This document shows positions 29,004 through 39,180 of a stretch of DNA of 64,000 nt, one piece after another. The notes under the pieces were generated by a model. The model saw nothing but the letters and a program-made list of their open reading frames with translations. It did not search any database and was not told the DNA's origin. The stretch comes from Novosphingobium sp. Rr 2-17 (GTDB lineage: Bacteria; Pseudomonadota; Alphaproteobacteria; Sphingomonadales; Sphingomonadaceae), in contig NZ_AKFJ01000012.1 in NCBI RefSeq assembly GCF_000272475.1, positions 62,001 to 126,000 of the forward strand. Reading direction: 5' to 3'. Numbering within the stretch: position 1 is the first letter of the stretch; each line of letters begins with the position of its first letter. The position numbers and the translations under genes were made by a program.

Positions 29004-30350
29004 ATGGCCGACTATGACTACGATCTCTTTACCATCGGCGCGGGTTCTGGAGGCGTGCGGGCATCGCGAGTCGCCGCGGCGTATGGCGCCCGGGTTGCGG
29101 TTGCCGAAGAGTACCGGGTCGGCGGCACGTGCGTCATTCGCGGCTGCGTGCCCAAGAAGATGCTGGTCTACGGCGCCCACTTCGCGGAAGATCTGGAGGA
29201 CGCCAAGCACTTTGGCTGGGACATCCAGCACTGCAAGTTCGATTGGGTAAAGCTGCGCGACAACGTGCTGAACGACGTCGATCGGCTAAATGGCTTGTAC
29301 ACCCAGACGCTGGAAAACAACAAAGTCGAGATCTTCCAGGAACGCGCCACGATCACTGGCCCGCATGAGATCACCCTGGCGAGCGGCGAGAAGAAGACCG
29401 CCAAGTATATCCTGATCGCCACCGGCGCGCGGCCGCATGTGCCCGAGTGCCCCGGCCACGAACTGGGCATCACCTCGAACGAGGCGTTCCATCTCGATGC
29501 CATTCCCAAGCGCATCGTGATCGCCGGCGCCGGCTATATCGCCAACGAGTTCGCCGGCATCTTCCACCAGTTCGGCGCGCAAGTGACGCTGATGAACCGC
29601 TCCGACCAATTGCTGCGCGGTTACGACGAAAGCGTGCGCGACCGGTTGCTGCAGATTTCGATGACCAAGGGCATCCAGTTTCGCTTCCACGCGAACTTCC
29701 AGAAGATCGAGAAGAACGAGGACGGCTCGCTCAAGGTGTTCATGAGCGGCCATGATCCGATCGATGCGGATTGCGTGATGTTCGCCACCGGGCGCGTGCC
29801 CAACATCGAAGGGCTGGGGCTGGACACCGCAGGCGTGGAACTGAACGACACGGGTGCGATCGCGGTCGATGAGAATTCCCGGACCAATATCGATCACATC
29901 TACGCCGTGGGCGACGTGACGGGCCGGGTGCAGCTTACCCCGGTCGCCATCCGCGAAGGCCAGGCGTTCGCCGACAGCGTGTTCGGCGGCAAGCCCACGA
30001 CGGTCGATTATTCGTGCATCCCGTCAGCGGTGTTCAGCCACCCGCCGATCGCGGCCGTCGGCCTGACCGAAGCGGAGGCGACGCAGAAGTATGGCTCGGT
30101 AAAGGTATACCAGAGCGACTTCAGGCCGATGAAGAACGTCGTCGCCCATCGCAGCGAACGCTCTTTGTACAAGATGGTCTGCGAAGCGACGACCGAGCGC
30201 GTCCTGGGCATCCACATGATCGGCCCTGACGCGCCTGAGATCATGCAGGCTGCGGCGGTCTGCGTGCGGGCCGGGCTGACCAAGGCGGACTTCGATGCCA
30301 CCGTGGCGATCCACCCGACGATGTCGGAAGAGCTTGTGCTGCTGAAATAA
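29004..30350 (+). CDS. gor: Glutathione-disulfide reductase
   Basis: Reduces oxidised glutathione with NADPH. The 448-residue flavoprotein has the FAD motif IGAGSGGVRA, the redox pair Cys43/Cys48 in GGTCVIRGCVPKK, the NADPH Rossmann motif IAGAGYIANEFAG, the second FAD motif YAVGDVTG, and the C-terminal catalytic HPTMSEE. The ATG at 29004 gives MADYDYDLF, the normal family start, with GGAG at 28992-28995; a longer frame adds 37 unrelated residues. A TTGACA at 28865-28870 may be part of its promoter, but the -10 box is not clear. Confidence 0.97.
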   Translation: MADYDYDLFTIGAGSGGVRASRVAAAYGARVAVAEEYRVGGTCVIRGCVPKKMLVYGAHFAEDLEDAKHFGWDIQHCKFDWVKLRDNVLNDVDRLNGLYTQTLENNKVEIFQERATITGPHEITLASGEKKTAKYILIATGARPHVPECPGHELGITSNEAFHLDAIPKRIVIAGAGYIANEFAGIFHQFGAQVTLMNRSDQLLRGYDESVRDRLLQISMTKGIQFRFHANFQKIEKNEDGSLKVFMSGHDPIDADCVMFATGRVPNIEGLGLDTAGVELNDTGAIAVDENSRTNIDHIYAVGDVTGRVQLTPVAIREGQAFADSVFGGKPTTVDYSCIPSAVFSHPPIAAVGLTEAEATQKYGSVKVYQSDFRPMKNVVAHRSERSLYKMVCEATTERVLGIHMIGPDAPEIMQAAAVCVRAGLTKADFDATVAIHPTMSEELVLLK

Positions 30351-30357
30351 CCGACAG

Positions 30358-30400
30358 GCGGTCAGCCATTTTAATCGCGCGATTAAAAATGGTTGACCGC
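30358..30400. promoter_or_regulatory. Long inverted repeat with a perfect 20-bp palindromic core
   Basis: A 43-bp imperfect inverted repeat (GCGGTCA ... TGACCGC) has a perfect 20-bp palindrome TTTTAATCGCGCGATTAAAA at 30369-30388. It begins 8 bp after the gor stop and ends 64 bp before the pccB start. As RNA it makes a strong hairpin that could end the gor transcript, although no T-run follows. As DNA the AT-rich core looks like a dimeric repressor site for the pccB operon. The sequence cannot decide between the two. Confidence 0.65.
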
Positions 30401-30464
30401 AGTGGTCCTTCTTGCCTAGCGATGGGGTGTGGCGGTGCTCGCATCGTCAAAGAGGGAGCAGTGA

Positions 30465-31990
<1,526 letters not shown>

Positions 31991-31991
<1 letters not shown>

Positions 31992-32215
31992 TGGACAATC
32001 TTCTGCCATTACTGTTCTTCTTTGGAGCAGGTTTTTTTGCTTATGAAGTGTTTCGAGGTGTCAAAGGTGGCTCCACGAGTATGAGATACCCATCATCTGA
32101 CGTTTCTCGTGCGAAGCAACCCGTTTGGTTCTGGTTTGCACTTAGCATGAACGGTATTTTCGCGATCGGGTGCAGTATTTTTTTCGTAAAGGGCGTCATC
32201 GATCATTGGGGTTGA
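31991..32215 (+). CDS. Small two-helix membrane protein, unknown
   Basis: The ATG shares one base with the pccB stop. The 74-residue protein has two predicted membrane helices (about residues 3-20 and 45-68) around a polar loop with FRGVKGG and RAKQPVWFW. Proteins of this form are scattered in sphingomonad genomes without known role. Base composition is clearly less GC-rich than pccB and mcm, so it looks inserted between pccB and mce. It is probably co-transcribed with them. Confidence 0.7.
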
Positions 32216-32283
32216 TGGCGATTACTTAACAAAACCGCAAACGGGATTGAAAGCTAACTATGAAAGACATTAGCGGAGTGCGG

Positions 32284-32340
32284 ATGTCGGTCTTACGGTT
32301 CCGCGCGGTGGCGCATATGCCGATGCGGTACAGTCGATGA
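32284..32340 (+). CDS. 18-codon upstream ORF overlapping the mce start
   Basis: An ATG with GGAG (32275-32278) 5 nt upstream opens an 18-residue frame ([18 protein letters not shown]) whose stop overlaps the mce start codon as ATGA. The mce ATG has no Shine-Dalgarno of its own. This arrangement suggests translational coupling or a leader peptide. It may be chance; conservation would decide. Confidence 0.4.
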   Translation: MSVLRFRAVAHMPMRYSR

Positions 32341-32774
32341 AACTTGGTCGCCTCAACCATATCGGTGTTGCCGTGCCCGATCTCGACGCAGCGATCGCGT
32401 TCTATCGTGACGTCATGGGTGCGACGGACGTGACCGAACCGTTCGTGCTGGAAAGCCAGCAAGTGCGCGTGTGCTTCGTCAACACGCCGGGCGAGGGAGG
32501 CACGGCGGGCACGCAAGTCGAACTGCTGCAGCCTACCGTCAAGGACTCCGCCGTGGGCAAGTGGCTGGCCTCCAACCCGCTCGGGGGCATGCACCACGTC
32601 TGCTACGAAGTGCCCGATATTCACGCGGCCAAAGCCTGGTTTGAGAGCCAGGGCAAGCGCGTGCTGGGCGAGCCCCGGATCGGTGCCCATGGAACGCTGA
32701 TTTTCTTCGTCCACCCCAAGGACATGGGCGGGCAACTCACCGAGATCATGGAGAGCCCGCATGGCGAACATTGA
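32337..32774 (+). CDS. mce: Methylmalonyl-CoA epimerase
   Basis: Interconverts (S)- and (R)-methylmalonyl-CoA so that the product of PccAB can enter the mutase. A 145-residue VOC-superfamily protein with paired beta-alpha-beta-beta-beta units; metal ligands are expected at His in LNHIGVAV, Gln/His in [10 protein letters not shown] and the C-terminal Glu in GQLTEIME. Its start overlaps the upstream ORF and its end overlaps mcm by 14 bp, so the genes are tightly coupled. Confidence 0.95.
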   Translation: MKLGRLNHIGVAVPDLDAAIAFYRDVMGATDVTEPFVLESQQVRVCFVNTPGEGGTAGTQVELLQPTVKDSAVGKWLASNPLGGMHHVCYEVPDIHAAKAWFESQGKRVLGEPRIGAHGTLIFFVHPKDMGGQLTEIMESPHGEH

Positions 32775-34899
32775 CGACTGGCAGGCCGCCGCCGCCAAAG
32801 AGGTCAAAGGCAAGGATCTGACCTGGCACACGCCAGAGGGCATCGACGTCAAGCCGCTCTATACCGCCGAGGACGTCGCCGTCGATCCGGGCCTTCCCGG
32901 TTTCGCGCCGTTCACGCGCGGGGTGCGCGCCTCGATGTATGCGGGGCGGCCCTGGACCGTGCGCCAGTACGCGGGCTTTTCGACCGCCGAGGAATCCAAC
33001 GCCTTCTATCGCCGCAATCTGGCGGCGGGGCAGAAGGGCCTGTCGGTCGCTTTCGATCTGGCGACTCATCGCGGCTATGACAGCGACCACCCGCGCGTCA
33101 CCGGCGATGTCGGCATGGCGGGCGTCGCGATCGACAGCGTCGAGGACATGAAGATCCTGTTCGACGGCATCCCGCTCGACCAGATGAGCGTGTCGATGAC
33201 GATGAACGGCGCGGTGATCCCGATCCTGGCGTTCTTCATCGTCGCAGGGGAAGAACAAGGCGTCGATCGCAAGCTGCTCGACGGGACCATCCAGAACGAC
33301 ATTCTCAAGGAGTTCATGGTCCGCAATACCTACATCTATCCGCCCGAACCCAGCATGCGGATCATCTCGGACATCTTCGGCTACACCAGCCGCGAGATGC
33401 CCAAGTTCAATTCGATCTCGATCTCCGGCTATCACATGCAGGAGGCCGGCGCGACGCAAGTGCAGGAGCTGGCCTTCACCATCGCCGACGGCATGGAATA
33501 CGTGAAGTACGGCGTCGCCAGCGGGCTCGACATCGACAAGTTCGCCGGGCGCTTGTCGTTCTTCTTCGCGATCGGCATGAACTTCTTCATGGAAGTCGCC
33601 AAGCTGCGCGCCGCGCGGGTGCTGTGGCACCGGGCGATGACGCAACTGGGCGCGCAGGACGAGCGCAGCAAGATGCTGCGCACCCATTGCCAGACCAGCG
33701 GCGTCAGCTTGCAGGAGCAAGATCCCTACAACAACGTCATCCGCACCACGATAGAGGCGATGGCCGCGATGCTGGGCGGCACCCAGTCGCTCCACACCAA
33801 CGCGTTGGACGAGGCGATCGCGCTGCCCACCGACTTTTCGGCGCGCATTGCCCGCAACACCCAGATCGTGATCCAGGAAGAGACCGGCATGTGCAATGTC
33901 GTCGATCCCCTGGGCGGCTCGTACTATATCGAAGCGCTGACGCAGGAACTGGTCGACAAGGCGTGGGAGATCATCGAGCGCGTCCAGGCGGACGGCGGCA
34001 TGGCCAAGGCCGTCGCTGCCGGTTGGCCCAAGGCGATGATCGAGGAAGCCGCTGCCGGTCGCCAGGCGCGGGTGGACAAGGGCGAGGACGTGATCGTCGG
34101 CGTCAACAAGTACCGCCTCGCCACCGAAGACCGCATCGAGACGCTGGAGGTGGACAACCACAAGGTCCGCGAAGCCCAGATCGCCCGCATCCGCCAAGTC
34201 CGCGCCAGCCGCGACGAGGCCGCGTGCCGGTCAGCGCTGGCGGCACTGACCGAAGGCGCGCGCGGCAGTGGCAATCTGCTGGCGCTGGCCGTCGAAGCTG
34301 CCCGCCACCGCGCGACGCTGGGCGAAATCTCCGATGCGATGGAGGCGGTGTTCGGCCGCCACGGCACCCAGCCGACGCCGGTGAAAGGCATCTACGGCAG
34401 CGCCTACGCCGGCGACGCGCGATACCAGCAAGTGGTCGATGGCGTGGCTGCCGTCGGGCGCCGGCTGGGCCGCAAGCCGCGAATACTGGTCGCCAAGATG
34501 GGCCAGGACGGCCACGATCGCGGCGCCAACGTGATCGCCTCGGCCTTTTCCGACATGGGTTTCGACGTGGTCAGCGGCCCGCTGTTCCAGACCCCCGAAG
34601 AAGCGTGCCGCCTGGCGTTGGAAAACGAAGTGGACGCGGTCGGCGCCTCCAGCCTTGCCGCCGGTCACAAGACCCTGATCCCCGAACTGATCGGCCACTT
34701 GCGCGCAGCGGGCCGCGCCGACGTGAAGGTCGTCGCGGGCGGGGTGATCCCGCCGCAGGACTACGAGTTCCTGCGCGAGGCGGGGGTGCAGGGCATCTAC
34801 GGCCCCGGATCGAACGTCGTCGAATGCGCTGCCGACTTGCTGCGCCTGCTTGGCCACAACATGCCGCCGGCTGGTTCCGAACTGGAAGCGGCGGAATGA
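32761..34899 (+). CDS. Methylmalonyl-CoA mutase, single-chain adenosylcobalamin enzyme
   Basis: Rearranges (R)-methylmalonyl-CoA to succinyl-CoA. The 712-residue protein combines the catalytic TIM barrel (about residues 30-550, with [10 protein letters not shown] and [12 protein letters not shown]) and the C-terminal B12-binding domain, where Asp583, His585 and Gly588 form the DxHxxG base-off motif in [13 protein letters not shown]. Length is normal for the homodimeric ScpA/BhbA-type enzyme. No cobalamin riboswitch is visible nearby. The product succinyl-CoA feeds the TCA cycle and HemA. Confidence 0.96.
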   Translation: MANIDDWQAAAAKEVKGKDLTWHTPEGIDVKPLYTAEDVAVDPGLPGFAPFTRGVRASMYAGRPWTVRQYAGFSTAEESNAFYRRNLAAGQKGLSVAFDLATHRGYDSDHPRVTGDVGMAGVAIDSVEDMKILFDGIPLDQMSVSMTMNGAVIPILAFFIVAGEEQGVDRKLLDGTIQNDILKEFMVRNTYIYPPEPSMRIISDIFGYTSREMPKFNSISISGYHMQEAGATQVQELAFTIADGMEYVKYGVASGLDIDKFAGRLSFFFAIGMNFFMEVAKLRAARVLWHRAMTQLGAQDERSKMLRTHCQTSGVSLQEQDPYNNVIRTTIEAMAAMLGGTQSLHTNALDEAIALPTDFSARIARNTQIVIQEETGMCNVVDPLGGSYYIEALTQELVDKAWEIIERVQADGGMAKAVAAGWPKAMIEEAAAGRQARVDKGEDVIVGVNKYRLATEDRIETLEVDNHKVREAQIARIRQVRASRDEAACRSALAALTEGARGSGNLLALAVEAARHRATLGEISDAMEAVFGRHGTQPTPVKGIYGSAYAGDARYQQVVDGVAAVGRRLGRKPRILVAKMGQDGHDRGANVIASAFSDMGFDVVSGPLFQTPEEACRLALENEVDAVGASSLAAGHKTLIPELIGHLRAAGRADVKVVAGGVIPPQDYEFLREAGVQGIYGPGSNVVECAADLLRLLGHNMPPAGSELEAAE

Positions 34900-34967
34900 C
34901 GGGCAGGCTGGTCTGCCGGGCCGCTCCGCTTTATGGCTCGCGTTTGGCTTGCGCTGCCTGAGGAACG

Positions 34968-36014
34968 ATGATGATCGACACCACCCCCCGTACCGACTGG
35001 ACCCGCGAGGAAATCGCCGCGCTGTTCGACCTGCCGTTCACCGAACTGGTGTTCCAGGCCGCGCAGGTCCACCGCGCCAACCACCCCGCCAACGAGGTCC
35101 AGCTTTCCACGCTGCTGTCGATCAAGACCGGCGGTTGCGTCGAGGATTGCGGCTATTGCTCGCAGTCGGTCTCGGCCAATGCAGGCGTGAAGGCGACCAA
35201 GCTGCTGGAGGTTCAGCAAGTGCTGCAGCGCGCGGCGCAGGCCCGCGACCAGGGCTCTACGCGGTTCTGCATGGGCGCTGCCTGGCGTAATCCCAAGACC
35301 CGTGACATGCCCGCCATCATCGAGATGGTGAAGGGCGTGCGGGCGATGGGCATGGAAACCTGCATGACCTTGGGGATGCTGACGCCTGATCAGGCCGATA
35401 TGCTCTCCGACGCCGGCCTCGATTATTATAACCACAACATCGATACCTCGCCTGAGCGGTACGATCAGGTCATCACCACCCGCACGATGGACGATCGCCT
35501 CGATACGCTCTCGAACGTGCGGATGGCCGGGATCAACGTATGCTCCGGCGGGATCGTTGGCATGGGCGAGACGCGGGCCGACCGCGTCGGCTTCGTCCAC
35601 ACCCTGGCGACGCTGCCGGACCACCCGCAGTCGGTTCCGGTCAACGCCTTGGTGCCGGTCAAGGGCACGGTTCTGGGCGACATGCTGGCCGACACGCCGC
35701 TCGCAAAGATCGATGATGTGGAATTCGTGCGGACGGTGGCGGTGGCGCGCATCACCATGCCGATGTCGATGGTGCGACTTTCCGCAGGGCGCGAATCGAT
35801 GTCCGAGATGACGCAGGCGATGTGCTTCATGGCCGGCGCGAACTCGATCTTCACCGGCGACACCCTGCTCACCGCGCCCAATGCCGGCGATGACAACGAC
35901 ACCGCGATGTTCGCACGCCTGGGCATCAAGCCGATGGCGATCGAGCTGACCCCGGAACAGGTCGAAGCGCAGCGGATGCCCAAGGGCTGCGCCAAGCTGG
36001 AAGCGGCGGAGTGA
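34968..36014 (+). CDS. bioB: Biotin synthase
   Basis: A radical-SAM enzyme that inserts sulfur into dethiobiotin. The 348-residue protein has the cluster motif with Cys57, Cys61 and Cys64 in [13 protein letters not shown], the [2Fe-2S] ligand region NHNIDTSPE and the C-terminal [13 protein letters not shown]. Two Met codons at 34968 and 34971 are both possible starts. No other bio gene is in the window. Its position inside the propionyl-CoA carboxylase cluster makes sense because PccA is biotin-dependent. Confidence 0.97.
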   Translation: MMIDTTPRTDWTREEIAALFDLPFTELVFQAAQVHRANHPANEVQLSTLLSIKTGGCVEDCGYCSQSVSANAGVKATKLLEVQQVLQRAAQARDQGSTRFCMGAAWRNPKTRDMPAIIEMVKGVRAMGMETCMTLGMLTPDQADMLSDAGLDYYNHNIDTSPERYDQVITTRTMDDRLDTLSNVRMAGINVCSGGIVGMGETRADRVGFVHTLATLPDHPQSVPVNALVPVKGTVLGDMLADTPLAKIDDVEFVRTVAVARITMPMSMVRLSAGRESMSEMTQAMCFMAGANSIFTGDTLLTAPNAGDDNDTAMFARLGIKPMAIELTPEQVEAQRMPKGCAKLEAAE

Positions 36015-36041
36015 GGTTGTACGGCCCAGCACGGAATGATA

Positions 36042-36070
36042 TTCTACCATCATTCTCGATGATGGTAGAA
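36042..36070. promoter_or_regulatory. Perfect inverted-repeat operator of vapBC
   Basis: TTCTACCATCAT (36042-36053) and ATGATGGTAGAA (36059-36070) are perfect 12-bp arms separated by 5 bp. The repeat ends 10 bp before the antitoxin start and its right end touches the AAGG ribosome-binding site. Binding of VapB or the VapBC complex here for autoregulation is the standard arrangement for this toxin-antitoxin type. Confidence 0.85.
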
Positions 36071-36080
36071 AGGTAATTCC

Positions 36081-36335
36081 ATGGGCGCGCAGATGAACAT
36101 CAAGAGCGATGAGGCCTACGCCATCGCGTCCGAACTCGCCGGCAAAACCGGGACGAGTCTAACACAGGTGGTTCTCGAAGCTTTGCGGGCGCATAGCAAG
36201 CGCCTCGACCGCGAGGCGAAGATTGCCGAAATTCGGGAGTTCTGTCGGGAAACGGCGGCGATGATGTCCCCCGAAGTATTGGCGTTCGACATCGACAAGG
36301 AACTGTACGACGAAAAAACGGGGCTTCCCAAGTGA
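36081..36335 (+). CDS. vapB: VapB-type antitoxin
   Basis: An 84-residue protein. Residues 5-45 (MNIKSDEAYAIASELAGKT, then SLTQVVLEALRAH) match the short N-terminal DNA-binding and dimerisation part of Rv0623-like/PSK antitoxins, and the C-terminal part with DKELYDEKTGLPK would wrap around and block the toxin. The start at 36081 follows AAGG by 8 nt; Met5 is an alternative. It overlaps vapC by 4 bp. Confidence 0.88.
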   Translation: MGAQMNIKSDEAYAIASELAGKTGTSLTQVVLEALRAHSKRLDREAKIAEIREFCRETAAMMSPEVLAFDIDKELYDEKTGLPK

Positions 36336-36730
36336 TCGTCGATAGCTCCGCCATCGTGGCGATGCTTCGGGAGGAACCGGAAGTCGATGCCATGATCGCC
36401 GCGCTCACGGATGCGGATACGGTGGTGATGTCGGCGGCGAACTATCTTGAAGCGGCGATCGTGATCGATGGGGAACGCAACCCCGTGATGAGCGCCAAGC
36501 TCGACTTGTTGCTTAAAAGATTTGCAGTGGAAATCGCCCCGGTAACCGCATCGCAGGCCAAGCTGGCGCGACAGGCCTACCGCGATTTCGGGCGCGGCAG
36601 CGGACATCCCGCAAAGCTGAATTTCGGCGATTGCTTCGCCTACGCCCTTGCGATGGAGAGCGGTGAAGCGCTGCTCTACAAGGGCGACGATTTTGCCCAC
36701 GCTGGGCTCGCCCGGGTTGGAACGCAATGA
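36332..36730 (+). CDS. vapC: VapC-type PIN-domain ribonuclease toxin
   Basis: A 132-residue PIN-domain protein with all acidic active-site residues in place: Asp4 in MIVDSSAI, Glu40 in NYLEAAIV, Asp100 in NFGDCFAYALA and Asp119/120 in KGDDFAHAGL. It would cut RNA, usually initiator or other tRNAs or rRNA, when not bound by VapB. The GTG start overlaps the vapB stop. The active site is complete, so the toxin is probably functional. Confidence 0.92.
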   Translation: MIVDSSAIVAMLREEPEVDAMIAALTDADTVVMSAANYLEAAIVIDGERNPVMSAKLDLLLKRFAVEIAPVTASQAKLARQAYRDFGRGSGHPAKLNFGDCFAYALAMESGEALLYKGDDFAHAGLARVGTQ

Positions 36731-36781
36731 AGCCTATCGCCACCCTCACAGCTTAGCCTGCCAGAAAGCCCGAGCCATCTG

Positions 36782-38803
36782 ATGTTCAAGAAAATCCTCA
36801 TTGCCAATCGTGGCGAGATCGCTTGCCGGATCATCAAGACCGCGCGGCGGATGGGCGTTGCCACGGTGGCGGTCTATTCCGATGCGGATGCGCGGGCGCC
36901 GTTCGTGCAGATGGCGGATGAGGCCGTGCACATCGGGCCGGCGCCGGCGGCGCAGTCGTACCTGATCGCGGACAAGATCATCGCCGCGTGTAAGCAGACC
37001 GGCGCCGATGCGGTGCATCCAGGCTACGGCTTCCTGTCCGAGCGCACGTCGTTTGCCGAGGCGTTGGCGGCGGAAGGGATCGCCTTCGTCGGCCCGCCGG
37101 TGAATGCGATCGCGGCGATGGGGGACAAGATCGAGTCCAAGAAGCTGGCCAAGGCGGCCGGCGTCAACGTCGTTCCCGGCTTCGTCGGCGAGATCGACGA
37201 TACCGAGCACGCGGTGCGTATCTCGGCGGAGATCGGCTATCCGGTGATGATGAAGGCCAGCGCCGGTGGCGGCGGCAAAGGCATGCGTCTGGCCTACACC
37301 GAGCAGGATGTGCGCGAGGGCTTCGAGGCGGTGAAGCGCGAAGGGCTGAACTCGTTCGGCGACGACCGCGTCTTCATCGAGAAGTTCATTCTCAACCCGC
37401 GCCACATCGAAATCCAGATCCTGGGCGACCAGCACGGCAACATCCTGTACCTCAACGAGCGTGAATGCTCGATCCAGCGCCGCCACCAGAAGGTGGTCGA
37501 GGAAGCGCCGTCGCCGTTCGTGACGCCCGCGATGCGCAAGGCAATGGGCGAGCAGTGCGTCGCCTTGTCGCGCGCGGTGGGATACTATTCCGCTGGCACG
37601 GTGGAACTGATCGTCTCAGGCGCCGACCCCACGGGCGAGAGCTTCTACTTCCTGGAAATGAACACCCGCCTGCAAGTGGAGCACCCCGTCACCGAGGCGA
37701 TCACCGGCATCGATCTGGTCGAGCAGATGATCCGCGTCGCTGCGGGGGAAAAGCTGGCGTTCACCCAAGCCGACATCGGCATTGATGGCTGGGCGATCGA
37801 GAACCGCATTTACGCGGAAGATCCCTATCGCGGCTTCCTGCCCTCCACCGGGCGGTTGGTGCGTTACGATCCGCCGGTCGAGGGTTGGGCCGACGATGGC
37901 AGTGCCAATGGTCGGCGCGGGATCGATGGCGTGCGGGTAGACGACGGCGTCTATGAGGGCGGCGAAGTTTCGATGTTCTACGACCCGATGATCGCCAAGC
38001 TGGTGACCTGGGGCGAGACGCGCGACGAGGCGGCGGACTTGGCGGTCGCCGCGCTCGATGCCTTCGAGATCGTGGGGCTGGGCCACAACATCGATTTCGT
38101 CTCGGCGATCATGCAGCACCCGCGCTTTCGCTCGGGCGAACTGACGACCGGCTTTATTGCCGAGGAATATCCCGAGGGCTTCCACGGTGCGCCGGCATCG
38201 GACGGCTTGAAGGTCAAGCTCGCCGCCGTCGCCGCTTTCGTGGCCACCGCGCGGGCCGATCGCGCGCGCCGGGTCGAGGGGCAACTGGGGCGGGCGTTGC
38301 CGCCGCCGAGTGAATGGACGGTCACGATCGGCGGCGCGACGTTCGCGGTCGAACTCGACGAAGATGCGCTGACGGTGGACGGGCAAGAGGTCGAACTCGA
38401 ACTGGAATACACGCCCGGCGATCGCTTCGTGGAAGCTGAGGTGGATGGCGAGGCGCTGACGATCAAGCTTGAGACCACCCGCACCGGCTTTCGCATGACC
38501 ACGCGCGGGGCGGCGCATGGCGTCAGTTGCCTGCCGACGCACATCGCCGCGCTGTCCACGCATATGATCGAGAAGGTGCCGCCGGACTTGTCGCGGTTCC
38601 TGATCTGCCCGATGCCCGGCCTGCTGGTGGCACTCAACGTGGGCGAGGGCGACAAGGTGGAACTGGGCCAGCCGCTCGCGGTGATCGAGGCGATGAAGAT
38701 GGAGAACATCCTGCGCAGCGCCAAGACGGGCGTGGTGAAATCCGTTAACGCCAAGGCCGGGGAAAGCCTGGCGGTGGACGCGATCATCCTGGAACTGGAG
38801 TGA
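36782..38803 (+). CDS. pccA: Propionyl-CoA carboxylase alpha subunit (biotin carboxylase and carrier)
   Basis: Carboxylates biotin with ATP and bicarbonate and carries it to PccB. The 673-residue protein has the biotin carboxylase N-domain (KILIANRGEIACRI), ATP-grasp (KASAGGGGKGMR, FLEMNTRLQVEHPVTE), a linker domain that docks on PccB, and the C-terminal biotinyl domain with Lys639 in EAMKMENIL. It lies after vapBC with a 51-bp gap. That gap is large for this operon, and whether pccA now has its own promoter cannot be seen. Confidence 0.96.
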   Translation: MFKKILIANRGEIACRIIKTARRMGVATVAVYSDADARAPFVQMADEAVHIGPAPAAQSYLIADKIIAACKQTGADAVHPGYGFLSERTSFAEALAAEGIAFVGPPVNAIAAMGDKIESKKLAKAAGVNVVPGFVGEIDDTEHAVRISAEIGYPVMMKASAGGGGKGMRLAYTEQDVREGFEAVKREGLNSFGDDRVFIEKFILNPRHIEIQILGDQHGNILYLNERECSIQRRHQKVVEEAPSPFVTPAMRKAMGEQCVALSRAVGYYSAGTVELIVSGADPTGESFYFLEMNTRLQVEHPVTEAITGIDLVEQMIRVAAGEKLAFTQADIGIDGWAIENRIYAEDPYRGFLPSTGRLVRYDPPVEGWADDGSANGRRGIDGVRVDDGVYEGGEVSMFYDPMIAKLVTWGETRDEAADLAVAALDAFEIVGLGHNIDFVSAIMQHPRFRSGELTTGFIAEEYPEGFHGAPASDGLKVKLAAVAAFVATARADRARRVEGQLGRALPPPSEWTVTIGGATFAVELDEDALTVDGQEVELELEYTPGDRFVEAEVDGEALTIKLETTRTGFRMTTRGAAHGVSCLPTHIAALSTHMIEKVPPDLSRFLICPMPGLLVALNVGEGDKVELGQPLAVIEAMKMENILRSAKTGVVKSVNAKAGESLAVDAIILELE

Positions 38804-38804
38804 C

Positions 38805-39176
38805 ATGCACCTCGATCACGATCCGGCAGCGCCTGCGGGCGACGCAATTGCCTTCGACGATTTTCTGAAGGTCGACATCCGCGTCGGCACGATCGTCGCC
38901 GCCGAACCCTATGAAGGCGCCCGCAAGCCCAGCCTCAAGCTGCGGATCGATTTCGGGCCGGGCGTGGGCGAGAAGAAGAGCGTGGGCCAGGTCGCCGCGC
39001 TGTATACGCCTGAGGAACTGGTCGGGCGGCAAGTGGCGGCGGTGGTGAACTTTCCGCCACGCCAGATCGGCAAGGCGCTGTCCGAAGTGCTGACTCTGGG
39101 CTTTGCCGACGAAGAGGGCCGCGTGGTGCTGTTCGCGCCGGACCGCCCAGTGCCCAACGGCTCGCGGTTGTTCTGA
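38805..39176 (+). CDS. CsaA-like tRNA-binding-domain protein
   Basis: A 123-residue single OB-fold protein of the EMAP-II/CsaA type, starting the core at FDDFLKVDIRVGTIVAAEPYEGA and continuing GEKKSVGQVAALY, VNFPPRQIGKALSEVLTLG. Such proteins bind tRNA or unfolded protein and have been described as export-related chaperones in Bacillus. It starts 1 bp after the pccA stop and is probably the last gene of that operon. The following gene is convergent, 4 bp away. Confidence 0.9.
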   Translation: MHLDHDPAAPAGDAIAFDDFLKVDIRVGTIVAAEPYEGARKPSLKLRIDFGPGVGEKKSVGQVAALYTPEELVGRQVAAVVNFPPRQIGKALSEVLTLGFADEEGRVVLFAPDRPVPNGSRLF

Positions 39177-39180
39177 TCCG

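Noticed and set aside
30369..30388. CtrA binding site in the palindrome before pccB
   Set aside because: The two TTAA halves are 8 bp apart instead of the 7 bp of the CtrA consensus, and the site is better described as a longer perfect palindrome.
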